This document shows, in pieces, positions 43,991 through 53,800 of a DNA stretch of 64,000 nt (the stretch's first letter is position 1; each line of letters opens with the position of its first letter). The stretch comes from Anaerolinea thermolimosa (GTDB taxonomy: Bacteria > Chloroflexota > Anaerolineae > Anaerolineales > Anaerolineaceae): contig NZ_DF967965.1 of the NCBI RefSeq assembly GCF_001050195.2, positions 975,186 to 1,039,185 of the forward strand, in the 5' to 3' direction. The notes below the pieces were generated by a model that ran no database searches, had not been told where the DNA came from, and saw nothing but the letters and a program-made list of their open reading frames with translations. Position numbers and translations under genes: made by a program.

Positions 43991-44887
43991 ATGTCAACTC
44001 CTGGAGATATCAAAGCACAAGGGGCTATCCCGCAAAGCTGGGCGAATGAGATCACCTGTCCGGTGTGTGGTGGAAGTTCGCTGATGATCAAGCGCTTCCT
44101 CAGTACTGCAGACCAGCTCTTTTGCGATTATTGCAATGCTTCTTTTGAAGTTTCTCAAGACAGGAATTATCTGCGTTTGGTTGCGTACCCTCCGGGGACC
44201 CCGGAGACCCTGATTCGGGGATGGATACCTTGCGATCATCGTCAGATAGAACAACCTGCTGGAGGACCGATAACCTCGAGCAAAAGCCTGAGCCATGAGG
44301 AGTTGGTCAAGCGAGCCCTCCAGTTGCGGAGGCTGGGGAATACCTCCGGGAAGACCCGGCTTGCCCTGAGTATGCTCCCAGAGGTTACTGAGGAACAGGT
44401 GGATGCTGCCATGGCTGAAGTGCAGGAAATATTACCAGAAAAATCCAGACTGTTTACCTTTGGGATTCTCGTCGTGACTCTTCTGGTAGTGGCAATTATT
44501 GTGGTTGTGGCGGTGGGTTTTTCGCGCCAATTTGCAAATGCATCCACGGAAGGTTTACCGGCACCTGTACAGGCCTGGATCGCTTCAGGTAGTGAGGTTC
44601 TCAACCTCCCTCCCGTCAAAGTCACCGCTTACCGTTCATCTGGAAAACGAACTCTTTGCCCGGTACAGAAAGAACAGGCCGCACGAACCTTTGGTGGAGA
44701 TGAATCGATGTGGAATGGAACGTTCTCTGGCTGGACGTTCATCACTTTGCATCCGCAATCGATTTATATTCCTGAGGGGATGAGCGGCCGTTACCCCTTA
44801 CTGGTTGACAACCCTCGAATGGTGAAGGTTCAAGGACCAGTTTTACTGGAGAATGCCATTTATGTGGAAGTTCGATGTGGAAAGTGA
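43991..44887 (+). CDS. Zinc-ribbon protein with one membrane helix
   Basis: The 298-residue protein has an N-terminal zinc ribbon with Cys23, Cys26, Cys45 and Cys48 (CPVCGG...FCDYC). A helical region rich in Lys, Glu and Leu follows, then one transmembrane helix (about 155-177, FGILVVTLLVVAIIVVVAVG). The outside domain has about 120 residues and two Cys that could pair. The arrangement (cytosolic ribbon, one helix, external domain) suits a signalling or sensor protein, but I do not recognise a family. A TATAAT at 43903-43908 lies about 80 nt upstream. Confidence 0.7.
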   Translation: MSTPGDIKAQGAIPQSWANEITCPVCGGSSLMIKRFLSTADQLFCDYCNASFEVSQDRNYLRLVAYPPGTPETLIRGWIPCDHRQIEQPAGGPITSSKSLSHEELVKRALQLRRLGNTSGKTRLALSMLPEVTEEQVDAAMAEVQEILPEKSRLFTFGILVVTLLVVAIIVVVAVGFSRQFANASTEGLPAPVQAWIASGSEVLNLPPVKVTAYRSSGKRTLCPVQKEQAARTFGGDESMWNGTFSGWTFITLHPQSIYIPEGMSGRYPLLVDNPRMVKVQGPVLLENAIYVEVRCGK

Positions 44888-44900
44888 TGAAGCACCGAAT

Positions 44901-45962
44901 TCATTCCTCTGAAGCGGTTTTGTAAAGAGTCAGGATGTTTTCCAGAGGGGTAATGGCTTGAATATTATGACACGGGGCAATGATCAGACCGGTTTGATCA
45001 GAGCCCAGTGTTTCTTTTAACCGGCGAACCTCTCGCGCCACATCCTCCGGGGAGCCAAAAGGCAGGGTATTCTGATTGTCGACCCCGCCGTGGAAACAAA
45101 TGCTTGCTCCGTATCTTTCTTTAAGCTCTGAAAGGTCCCAATTTCCACACCGCCATTGAATGGGGTTTAATATGTTGATTCCCATTTCAATCAGGCGGGG
45201 GAGGAGCCTGCGGCAGTCTCCGTCATCGTGGTGGAAAACCTGAATCCCGAAGGAGTGAGCAAGATCGATGGCTCGTTGCATGTGTGGGCGATAAAATTCA
45301 TCAAATAATTTTGGACTGATGAGCAACCCATTTTGAGAACCGAAATCGTCTGTAACCTGGGTAATATCAATCAAGCCTGGAGCAGCTTCAAAACAACGGC
45401 GATGATATTCAAAAAATATATCTGAGATTTTCTGGAGAAGCACACGGGTAAATTCAGGCCGCAGGATTGGATCCATCAGGGAGCACTCCAGCCCTCGCAG
45501 ATTGTTGTGGTAGTAAAAAATGGCTGAATAGCCGCACATCCTTGCCCGATCGGGGAATTTTTGAGCTTTTTCTGCAATCACACTGTAATCGTAATCTTCC
45601 GGATCAGGCCATGGAAAGCGCTCCAGGTCTTCGATGGTTTCGGCTGTAGCCAGCGGAAAATACACCTGTTCCTCATAAATACCCCCCTGGTATTCGGTTT
45701 TCCGCATACCCCATCCCCATTCATTGTACGTCAATGAGGGATCAGGCCCATGAAAGGCTGGCCCATGATATTCAGGACTCAGGCCAATGATGCCATCGAT
45801 TCCAAGGTGTTCGTAAATTTCCAGGGTGTCATTGGTGCGGAAGTAATCTTTCAGTTTTTGCCACACCTCAGGTACAGCCCATATATCGGTTGGAAAACGA
45901 TCTACCGGTTTATGGTTAATGGCATTCAGGATTCGTTCTCGTGGGCTCATTGGAGAGGTCAT
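44901..45962 (-). CDS. Uroporphyrinogen decarboxylase (URO-D) family protein
   Basis: The 353-residue TIM-barrel protein has the URO-D family N-terminus (SPRERILNAINHKPVDRFPT) and later LIDITQVTDDFGSQNGLLIS, FHHDDGDCRRLLPRLIEMGI and HGGVDNQNTLPFGSPEDVAR. True HemE arginines are not obvious, and the length and spacing fit the methyltransferase-like branch (MtaA/MtbA type or O-demethylase partners), so methyl transfer to or from a corrinoid or thiol is more likely than haem synthesis. No corrinoid protein gene is adjacent. An upstream short frame (45916-46032) overlaps the start. Confidence 0.8.
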   Translation of the reverse strand: MTSPMSPRERILNAINHKPVDRFPTDIWAVPEVWQKLKDYFRTNDTLEIYEHLGIDGIIGLSPEYHGPAFHGPDPSLTYNEWGWGMRKTEYQGGIYEEQVYFPLATAETIEDLERFPWPDPEDYDYSVIAEKAQKFPDRARMCGYSAIFYYHNNLRGLECSLMDPILRPEFTRVLLQKISDIFFEYHRRCFEAAPGLIDITQVTDDFGSQNGLLISPKLFDEFYRPHMQRAIDLAHSFGIQVFHHDDGDCRRLLPRLIEMGINILNPIQWRCGNWDLSELKERYGASICFHGGVDNQNTLPFGSPEDVAREVRRLKETLGSDQTGLIIAPCHNIQAITPLENILTLYKTASEE

Positions 45963-46032
45963 GGCTGGGTTCCTGGATGAACTGTTGAACTAAATCAGAA
46001 AAATTAACGGAATTCGGAATAGAAGTCGACAT
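45916..46032 (-). CDS. Possible 38-residue upstream frame overlapping the URO-D gene start
   Basis: A 38-codon frame starts at the ATG at 46030-46032 with a perfect GGAGG (46040-46044) 7 nt upstream, a much better site than that of the URO-D gene itself. It ends 47 nt inside the URO-D gene in another frame. It could be a leader peptide coupled to the main gene, or the remains of a frameshifted N-terminus. Sequence alone does not decide. Confidence 0.3.
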   Translation of the reverse strand: MSTSIPNSVNFSDLVQQFIQEPSHDLSNEPTRTNPECH

Positions 46033-46137
46033 GGTTTTTCCTCCGTAATGAAGTGGTTATTTTTTGCTTGGTATTCTGCCACCTCAAAACGGATTTGAAA
46101 GTTAAAATTTCCTGCTATACTAATACCCAGAGATAAA

Positions 46138-46259
46138 TCAGCCTCACCGCGGACATCGGCGAGGCTGAGATGGCAACGCGGTCGCGGCGCGTTGCGGCAA
46201 ACAGAGCATAACAAACTTTTGCCGCCCGCGCAAGCGAACCAAAATGCGTGCGTGGGCGG
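46138..46259. repeat. Cluster of tandem GC-rich hairpins before the defence island
   Basis: Four inverted repeats follow each other. TCAGCCTC/GAGGCTGA is at 46138-46168, GCAACGCG/CGCGTTGC at 46173-46195, GCGGCAAA/TTTGCCGC at 46194-46225 and CCGCCC/GGGCGG at 46223-46259. The patch lies in a gene-free stretch between the URO-D gene and the methylase gene and is much more GC-rich than its flanks. It may be an interspersed structured repeat, a recombination site or a terminator/leader. The rest of 46033-46363 shows no gene. Confidence 0.55.
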
Positions 46260-46363
46260 ATTGATTCACTCCATTTTGTGATGAATTCTTCACCTGACTT
46301 TTGAATTGTTCTGAAAACAAACGATTTCACCAAACTTCAAGCATTCTCGGGAAAAAGTTTGAT

Positions 46364-49300
46364 ATGGCCACAAACAACGTCCAAAGACTCATCACATCCT
46401 TTTCTCCTCAGCAATTGACAACATTTTTACGACAAAAAGCCCCAAGTTTTCGGCCAATTTCCGAGAACCTTGCCAATTACCTCAATCGGGATGATGCTTT
46501 CGATCAAGCCATGAAAATGGGTGTGATCGAATTACCCCACTCGCAAACCGTTTTGGTGGGGGCTGTTCACGTCTCAGACGAACTCACTGCCCGCTCCAGC
46601 AAACGCAAGCAGTATGAACTGGTCAAACGCATTCTCAAGGATAGCAACCATAATGCTGCCATCTTCGCCTTTTATGATCGTGCGGGGCGCTTCCGGCTCT
46701 CTCTGGTAACTGTTTCCTATCACGGCACGCGCCGCCAGTTCAGTACTTTCCGCCGATACACCTTCTTTGTTGACCCGGCTCTGCCCAACAAGACTTTTGT
46801 TCAACAGATGAGCAGGGCAAGCTTCGACAAACTCGAAAGCATTCTGCAAACCTTCTCCCTCGAAGCGGTATCCGACGAATTTTATAAAGAATTTGAGATC
46901 AAATTCAGTGAGATTGCGGCAAAAGTGCAAGGGACTGAGGACAAAGACCTCGCAAAGGACTTTGCCCTTCTTTTCACCATTCGCACCATCTTCATAGGAT
47001 TTGTACAAAAGAAAGGCTGGTTGGGGGACAATCCGCGTTTTCTGCAGGATTTCTGGGCGGAATATCAAAGTACCGGTGCAAGCAATACTTTCTACAAAGA
47101 ATGGCTGGAGCCGCTCTTCTTCGAGGCGCTGAACTCTTCTCCAGGACAAAAGGTCTCTTATGGACATGTACCGTTTTCTCAGAAGACGCAGGATATTCTG
47201 CAAATGGCGCCCTATCTGAACGGTGAACTGTTCAAGCGTAAGCGGGGAGTAGATGATCAGGGATTGTGGCTTCCGGATGACGTGATTGGGGCGTTCTTTG
47301 ATTTTCTCTTTGAGTACAACTTTACCGTCGAAGAAAACGAACTTTACGACGAAGAACTCGAACTCAATCCCGAATTCCTGGGCATCATCTTCGAGCGCAT
47401 TACCAACAAAGAACAGGGTGCGGTCTACACACCACGGGTTGAAGTGGACCTGATGTGCCGCCTGGCGCTGGTCAAATGGCTGGAACAAACCACCTCTATC
47501 CAAAAGGAGGATCTCTATCACCTCTTCTTCCGCGAAGCCGGAACCGGGCAGGAATTCGATGAGTACCAGCGGCAGGGCGATTTCTCCCCTGCAGAAATCC
47601 GCACCCTGATCAAACAATTGGAATCAGTCACCGTTTGTGATCCAGCCGCCGGTTCTGGAGCGTTTGAGGTTGGCATGTTACAGGTGCTCGACCAGGTACT
47701 CGAAAACCTGTACAGCCGTAACAACACTCCCGCCGACCTGAAAGCCCAAGCCCCATCTGCTTTCAATCGCAAGAAAGCCATCATTGCCAATTCGCTGTAC
47801 GGCGTGGAAGTCAAACGCTGGGCAGTCTGGATTAACCACCTGCGTCTCTGGCTGACGCTGTTTGTGGATATGCCGGATGGACTCAAGGAATCCCGAGACC
47901 CCTTACTGCCTAACCTGACCTTTAAGGTGCGCACCGGTGACTCGCTGGTACAGCGCATTGGCAGTAAAACCTTCCCGGTCCACGGGCACGCCAGCCTGCC
48001 GCCCGCCATCAAACGTCAGATTACCGAGTTGAAGAAAAAGAAGCGTGACTTCTTCTATAACCAGAGCAACGATTACCGTCCCATTGAGCAGGAAGAACTG
48101 AGCGTCTTTCGCGCCATCCTGGACGCGGAAATCGAGTCCCGAAAGGCAGAAATCCGCAAACTCCTGGCTCCTAAACCTCAACAGAATGCTTTATTTGAGA
48201 TCAAGCCCACGCAGCAAGAACTGGACCTGGCACAAGCCGCCAAAGCACAGCGGGAAGCGCTGGAAGCCGAGATCGCTGAGCTGGAAGACCAAAAACGCAA
48301 CTTAAAAGACGAACGCCCGTTCATCTGGGCCATTGAATTTGCCGAGATTTTCTTTGACCAGGGCGGTTTTGATATCATCATCGGCAATCCGCCCTATGTG
48401 CGCCAAGAAAGCATCAGCGATCCGAATGGGCGGCTGAATCCCAAGGACTACAAAGCGGCGCTGGAAGAAATGGTGCGCCTGGATTTTCCGGAGTACTTTG
48501 CCAAATCGAAAGTGCAGTTGAACGAGTTCAAGAAGAACCGCAAACCCGACGGGCGTTCCGACCTGTACACCTGCTTTTATATTCGCTCTCTGCGTTTGCT
48601 CAATCCGCAGGGGGTGCACGTCTTCATCTGTTCCAATTCCTGGCTGGATGTAGGCTATGGAGGATGGCTGCAAGAATTCTTCCTGCGCAGAGCGCCGCTC
48701 TACCTGGTGATTGACAACCACGCCAAACGTTCGTTTGAGCGCGCCGATGTGAACACCATCATCAGCGTAGCCGGGGCGCCGGAGCGCGAGGTACCCACTG
48801 AGCATGTGGTGCACTTCGTGGCGTTCAAACGCCCCTTTGAAGAAGCGGCGCTCTCAGACAACTTCATCGCAATTGAGCGCGCCGTTGAAATTACCCGCAC
48901 CGAAGACTACCGCGTGGTGCCGCTCAGCGCGGCGGAACTTCTGCGCGAAGGCTCGGAGGGTGGGGAAAAGGAATTGCAAACCACCGGGCAGTATGAAGGC
49001 GATAAATGGGGTGGCAAATACCTGCGCGCGCCGGAAATCTATTTCACCATTCTGGAGAAAGGCAAGGGGAAACTTGTTCGTTTGGGGGATATTGCCGAAG
49101 TTCGACGAGGCTTCACAACTGGCGCAAATGAGTTTTTCTATCTGACCCCCTTAGGACCGGGTTCCCGTCCGGGGTTATTGCGCGTACGGAATGATGCCGG
49201 TTGGGAAGGGGAAATTGAAGAAGAATTTTTGAAGCCGGTTATAAAGAGTCCGAGAGAGTGCCGCACGATTATCATCAAGCCAGAGGATTTGAAGTACCGT

Positions 49301-49927
49301 ATTTTTATGTGTCATCAAAGTAAAGAGGAATTGAAAGGGACTAAGGCACTGGAGTATATACAGTGGGGAGAAGAGAAGAAATATCATCTCGGTTCTACAC
49401 TGCATTCTCGTAAAAATTGGTGGAGTTTAGGATACCGAATTCCTGGTTTATATTTATGGCCAATGATTCATAATGATAGACTAGCAATATTTGTAAATAC
49501 AAGTGGTGTCTATGTTGATCACAACCTATTTGAAATAACACCCATTCAAAATAATAAATATATTGTTTCATTTTTTTCAGTACTATCAATACTTATTAGA
49601 GAACTTTACGGCCGCGCCAATTTAGGAGAAGGTGCTCTCAAAACTGAAGGAATTGATATTGTTAAATTTCCGTGCTTGGCCTTAGACATAGTAAGTTTAG
49701 ATTCTTTGTCCACTTATGAGACAAAAAGTATTTTTACCGAATGCGGTATTGATCCCAACTCTGAAATCCCCATCGCCGAGCAAGACCCCCAACCGCTTCC
49801 TGACCGCAAAGCGCTGGACGATATTGTCTTTGATGCCTTAGGGCTGACCGAAAACGAACGTAAGGAAGTGTACCGCGCTGTCTGCCAACTGGTTTGGGAG
49901 CGCATCAGCAAAGCCAAGAGTGTGTAA
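46364..49927 (+). CDS. Eco57I-like DNA N6-adenine methyltransferase with target-recognition domain
   Basis: The 1187-residue protein has an N-terminal region of about 400 residues with no clear PD-(D/E)XK motif. AdoMet motif I is VCDPAAGSGAFEVGM (D426), followed by a long insertion with a coiled coil. The catalytic motif IV is IIIGNPPYVRQES (N675). The C-terminal TaqI-type recognition domain covers roughly residues 900-1130. Motif NPPY means adenine-N6 methylation. It resembles PglX/DrmMI and type IIG enzymes in size. Residues about 980-1127 are encoded by distinctly AT-rich DNA, unlike both flanks. I chose ATG 46364; an upstream TTG is less likely. It heads a unit with the next two genes (22 and 15 nt gaps). 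Confidence 0.88.
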   Translation: MATNNVQRLITSFSPQQLTTFLRQKAPSFRPISENLANYLNRDDAFDQAMKMGVIELPHSQTVLVGAVHVSDELTARSSKRKQYELVKRILKDSNHNAAIFAFYDRAGRFRLSLVTVSYHGTRRQFSTFRRYTFFVDPALPNKTFVQQMSRASFDKLESILQTFSLEAVSDEFYKEFEIKFSEIAAKVQGTEDKDLAKDFALLFTIRTIFIGFVQKKGWLGDNPRFLQDFWAEYQSTGASNTFYKEWLEPLFFEALNSSPGQKVSYGHVPFSQKTQDILQMAPYLNGELFKRKRGVDDQGLWLPDDVIGAFFDFLFEYNFTVEENELYDEELELNPEFLGIIFERITNKEQGAVYTPRVEVDLMCRLALVKWLEQTTSIQKEDLYHLFFREAGTGQEFDEYQRQGDFSPAEIRTLIKQLESVTVCDPAAGSGAFEVGMLQVLDQVLENLYSRNNTPADLKAQAPSAFNRKKAIIANSLYGVEVKRWAVWINHLRLWLTLFVDMPDGLKESRDPLLPNLTFKVRTGDSLVQRIGSKTFPVHGHASLPPAIKRQITELKKKKRDFFYNQSNDYRPIEQEELSVFRAILDAEIESRKAEIRKLLAPKPQQNALFEIKPTQQELDLAQAAKAQREALEAEIAELEDQKRNLKDERPFIWAIEFAEIFFDQGGFDIIIGNPPYVRQESISDPNGRLNPKDYKAALEEMVRLDFPEYFAKSKVQLNEFKKNRKPDGRSDLYTCFYIRSLRLLNPQGVHVFICSNSWLDVGYGGWLQEFFLRRAPLYLVIDNHAKRSFERADVNTIISVAGAPEREVPTEHVVHFVAFKRPFEEAALSDNFIAIERAVEITRTEDYRVVPLSAAELLREGSEGGEKELQTTGQYEGDKWGGKYLRAPEIYFTILEKGKGKLVRLGDIAEVRRGFTTGANEFFYLTPLGPGSRPGLLRVRNDAGWEGEIEEEFLKPVIKSPRECRTIIIKPEDLKYRIFMCHQSKEELKGTKALEYIQWGEEKKYHLGSTLHSRKNWWSLGYRIPGLYLWPMIHNDRLAIFVNTSGVYVDHNLFEITPIQNNKYIVSFFSVLSILIRELYGRANLGEGALKTEGIDIVKFPCLALDIVSLDSLSTYETKSIFTECGIDPNSEIPIAEQDPQPLPDRKALDDIVFDALGLTENERKEVYRAVCQLVWERISKAKSV
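49290..49745 (+). other. AT-rich segment within the methylase recognition domain
   Basis: By eye this stretch is about one-third G+C, with runs such as aataataaatatattg, while the flanking gene parts are well above half. The reading frame is kept across both borders. The encoded residues form part of the DNA-recognition domain, so this looks like a specificity segment brought in by recombination. Confidence 0.65.
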
Positions 49928-49948
49928 CCACCAACTGGAGAACCCGCC

Positions 49949-50884
49949 ATGAATCCCATTGCCCGTCTCACCCGTATTCCCCTACGCGACGTCTGGCATC
50001 ACGAAGCCCTGAACTTCACCCGCTGGCTGGCAGAAAACCTCGACCTGCTTTCCGATCCCACCGGTTTGCGCCTTTCGCTGGTGGAAGCCGAAGCTGCCGC
50101 CGGAGATTTTGCCGTGGACATCCTGGCAGAAGATGCGGATGGCAACCTAGTGGTCATCGAAAATCAACTGGAGCGCACCGATCACGACCACTTGGGCAAA
50201 CTCATCACTTACATGAGCAACCACGATGCCAAAACAGCGATCTGGATCACCAGCCAGCCGCGCCCTGAACACGAAAAAGCGGTGCACTGGCTCAACGAAA
50301 CCCTGCCCGACGATACCTCTTTTTACCTGCTTCAGATCGAAGCGGTGCGCATTGATAACTCCCCGCCTGCGCCGCTCTTCACGGTCATTGCCGGTCCAAG
50401 CGCGGAGAGCCGCCAAATCGGCGAACAGCGCAAAGAACTGGCACGCCGTCACATCCTGCTAATGGAGTTTTGGGATGGTTTGCTGAAGAAAGCCAGGCAA
50501 AAATCCACCTTATTTGCCAACATCTCCCCCGGCAAAGATCACTGGATCAGCACGAGTGCCGGGAAGAGCGGATTTACCTGGGCATATGTCGTTTTGAAGG
50601 ATCATGCCCGGGTAGAACTGTATATTGATACAGGGGACAGTGAAAAGAACAAACACTATTTCGATGCTCTGCTCCAGCACAAAGAGCAAATCGAAGCCAG
50701 TTTTGGCGCGCCTCTGGAATGGCAGCGTCTGGATGATAAGCGTGCAGCGCGCATTGCTTACCTGATTCGTGGGCATGGCGGACTTCCCAACCAGGAAAAC
50801 TGGGATGCGCTTCAAGATGCCATGATTGATGCGATGGTGCGCCTGGAAGATGCCCTCAAACCGCGCCTTGCCCACCTTCACTGA
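49949..50884 (+). CDS. DUF4268-type protein with PD-(D/E)XK nuclease-like N-terminus
   Basis: The 311-residue protein has an N-terminal restriction-nuclease-like core: VDILAED with Asp57, then LVVIENQLERTDHDHLGKLI with Glu71 and Gln73 (an ExQ variant of ExK). This is the pattern of nuclease-fold proteins that bind DNA ends or fold near them. The C-terminal half (about 165-305, MEFWDGLLKKARQKSTLFAN; HARVELYIDTGDSEKNKHYF) fits DUF4268. Standing between a methylase and a helicase, it is the best candidate for the cutting or target-binding subunit of the three-gene system. A TGGAG precedes the start. Confidence 0.75.
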   Translation: MNPIARLTRIPLRDVWHHEALNFTRWLAENLDLLSDPTGLRLSLVEAEAAAGDFAVDILAEDADGNLVVIENQLERTDHDHLGKLITYMSNHDAKTAIWITSQPRPEHEKAVHWLNETLPDDTSFYLLQIEAVRIDNSPPAPLFTVIAGPSAESRQIGEQRKELARRHILLMEFWDGLLKKARQKSTLFANISPGKDHWISTSAGKSGFTWAYVVLKDHARVELYIDTGDSEKNKHYFDALLQHKEQIEASFGAPLEWQRLDDKRAARIAYLIRGHGGLPNQENWDALQDAMIDAMVRLEDALKPRLAHLH

Positions 50885-50898
50885 ATCGAGGAAAGTGC

Positions 50899-53800
50899 AT
50901 GGCTCACAACTTCATCACCAACGCCAAACAGCAAAACCTGAAAGAGCGCATCCAAACCCTCATTCGACACAGCCAGGAACTGAAATTCCTGGTGGGATAC
51001 TTCTACTTCTCCGGCTTGCGGGAACTCTACAAGGCGTTACAGACGCGCTGGACGAACGCACGTTCGGCCAATACCCCTTTTTCCATCAAAATTCTGGTCG
51101 GGCTGGATACCGACCTGCACATGGGACAGGTCATTGAAGTTGCTGACCCGGAAGCGTCCCAATGCAATCGAGATGAACTGGTAGGACGATATTTTGCTTC
51201 TCTGCGCTCCGCCCTGCGTGATGAAGATTTCGACACCCAAGAGTTCTACGAACAGGTCTCTTTCTTCCTGGAATTACTGGAAAGCGGCTCCCTGCAGATT
51301 CGCAAGACTCTCGACCCCAACCATGCCAAACTTTATCTCTTCTGTTTAAATGAAGATGGGCGCTCGCTGGTCAACGCCCCCGGACGTTTTATTACCGGTT
51401 CGAGCAACCTGACCCGCGCCGGGCTTACAGATCAGCAGGAATTCAATGTGGAAATCGGGGATTACGGTTGGGAAGATGCCGAAAAATATTTCGACGATCT
51501 TTGGGAACAAGCCATCCCCATCAGTGAAGTGCCGGAACACAAGGAGAAAATCGTCCGCGTGATCCGCCGCCAAACGCAAGTTGCTGAGATTACCCCCTTC
51601 GAAGCCTATGCGCTGGTACTGAAAACGTATCTGGATTTGATGGAACTCAAGTCTCTCAGCCCTCATATCAAACGGATCATGCAGGCACGGGGCTATAAGG
51701 TTTACCGTTATCAGGAAGAAGCCGTTCAACAAGCCCTGACAGTTCTCAATCAATATGGGGGCGTCATCCTGGCTGACGTGGTGGGATTGGGAAAATCCAT
51801 CATTGCCAGCTGGCTGGCACGAGAGCGCAACGGGCGCGGATTGGTGATCTGTCCCCCGGCTTTAATGGGCGACCCCAAAACCCGCGACAGCGGCTGGTAC
51901 AAATACCTGAGCGATTTCGGGCTGCACGACTGGGATGTGTACTCGCTGGGATCGCTGGACAAGGTGCAGGAATATTTATCCACCTACGGTGATGATGTGA
52001 CCACCATCATTGTGGATGAAGCCCATCGTTTCCGCAACGAAGACACCGAAGCCTATGAACGCCTCAGCCAGATATGCGCAAATCGGGGTGTGATCCTGCT
52101 CACTGCCACACCTTTTAACAACACCCCCCTGGATATCTTCGCCTTGCTCAAACTATTCATTCCGCCGGGCAAGTCCACTTTGACACTGGATGAGAGGCTT
52201 GCCGCACGCTTCGCCCGTTATAACAGCGAGTTTCGCAAACTTTCCTATATCCTGCGCTACTATAACGCAGGTGGCGAAAAACAAAAACGCGCTGAAAACT
52301 ACTACACGGATATTTTTGAGGACCTTCCGCCCATTCAGGTCAGCCGGGTACAACAGGAAGTACGGCGTATCGCCGATGAAATCCGTGCGGTCATCGAACC
52401 GGTAATCATTCGCCGCAACCGCCTTGACCTCAAGAAAGACCCTGTTTACTCACAGGAACTCACAGAACTCTCAGAAGTCGCCGATCCTGTCCAACTCTTC
52501 TACGAACTGAGTCCTGAACAATCCCATTTCTACGATCAGGTCATCCACGATTTCTTTGGGGAAGAAGGACAGTTCTGTGGTGCAATTTACCAGCCTTTCG
52601 CCTATGAAAAGCAGTCTCAGGGTGAAAAACTGGAAGAGGAATTTACTTACCAGCAACAGCGCAACCTGTACGATTTCATGCGGCGCTTGCTGGTCAAACG
52701 CTTCGAGAGTTCGTTCGGGGCTTTTGCCCAAAGTATCGAGAATTTCATCCGTATTCACGAAATTGTGCTGACTTTTATCGAGAATACCGGTAAATACATC
52801 CTGGATCGCACTCTGATTGAAAAGATTTGGGAAGAAGACGAAGAAACCATCGAAGAAGCACTGGTGGCATTCGCCAACAGGTTGGCAGAGAAGCCCAACC
52901 TGAACCCGCGTCATGACCGCATTTATGAAATTGCCAAGTTCGACGAGTCCGAGAAGTTCATCGAGGATATTCGGGCTGACCTGACACTGCTTAAGAACAT
53001 CAAGCAACGGGTTGAAACGCTGAACCTGGTCCATCAGGACCCAAAGAGCCAGTGCCTGGTCGAGGCAGTTCAGGAAATCCTGGCATCAAAGCCAAAACCA
53101 GGGCAACCGCGCTGCAAGGTGGTGATCTTCAGCGAGTACCAGGATACCGTTGCCCATATTGCTCCTCAAATCCAAACCGCATTTCCAGGGCGTGTACTGG
53201 TCGCGCAAGGTGCGCTGAGTAAGAGTTTCTTCGACGATTTGCTAGCCAATTTTGACGCCAGTTATTCCCAAGGCAAACAAAGGGATGATTACGATATCAT
53301 TCTGGCAACGGACAAATTATCCGAAGGCGTTAACCTCAACCGCGCTGGAGCCTGTATCAACTACGATATCCCATGGAATCCAACGCGCGTCATTCAACGC
53401 CTTGGGCGTATCAACCGTATTGGCGCAAAAGTTTTTGATACGCTCCATATTTACAATTTCTTCCCCACAGAGCAGGGCGCTGAAGTGGTCAAAAGCCGTG
53501 AGATTGCCGCCCAAAAGATGTTCCTGATCCATAACACCCTTGGGGAAGACGCCAAAATCTTTGCCCCGGATGAAACTCCATCCCCTGCTGAACTTTTCAA
53601 ACGCCTCAACACGAACCCGGAAGAAACAGAAGAAGAAAGTCTGCTCACCGCCATTCGCCGGGAATTCTTCGACATTCAAGAACAATTCCCGGAGATGGTG
53701 AAAGGACTGACGGACTTCCCGCCGCGGGTGAAAACCGCCAAACGCGACAAAAACAACGAATTGCTGGTGTTCCGACGAAAGGGACTGCAACTTTTCATTC

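Noticed and set aside
46115..46333. Minus-strand 72-codon frame across the hairpin cluster
   Set aside because: It is made by the inverted repeats and has no start signal; the hairpins explain the open frame.
46574..47617. Minus-strand frame of 347 codons opposite the methylase gene
   Set aside because: The plus strand encodes conserved methylase sequence throughout, and the minus frame has no recognisable domain or ribosome site.
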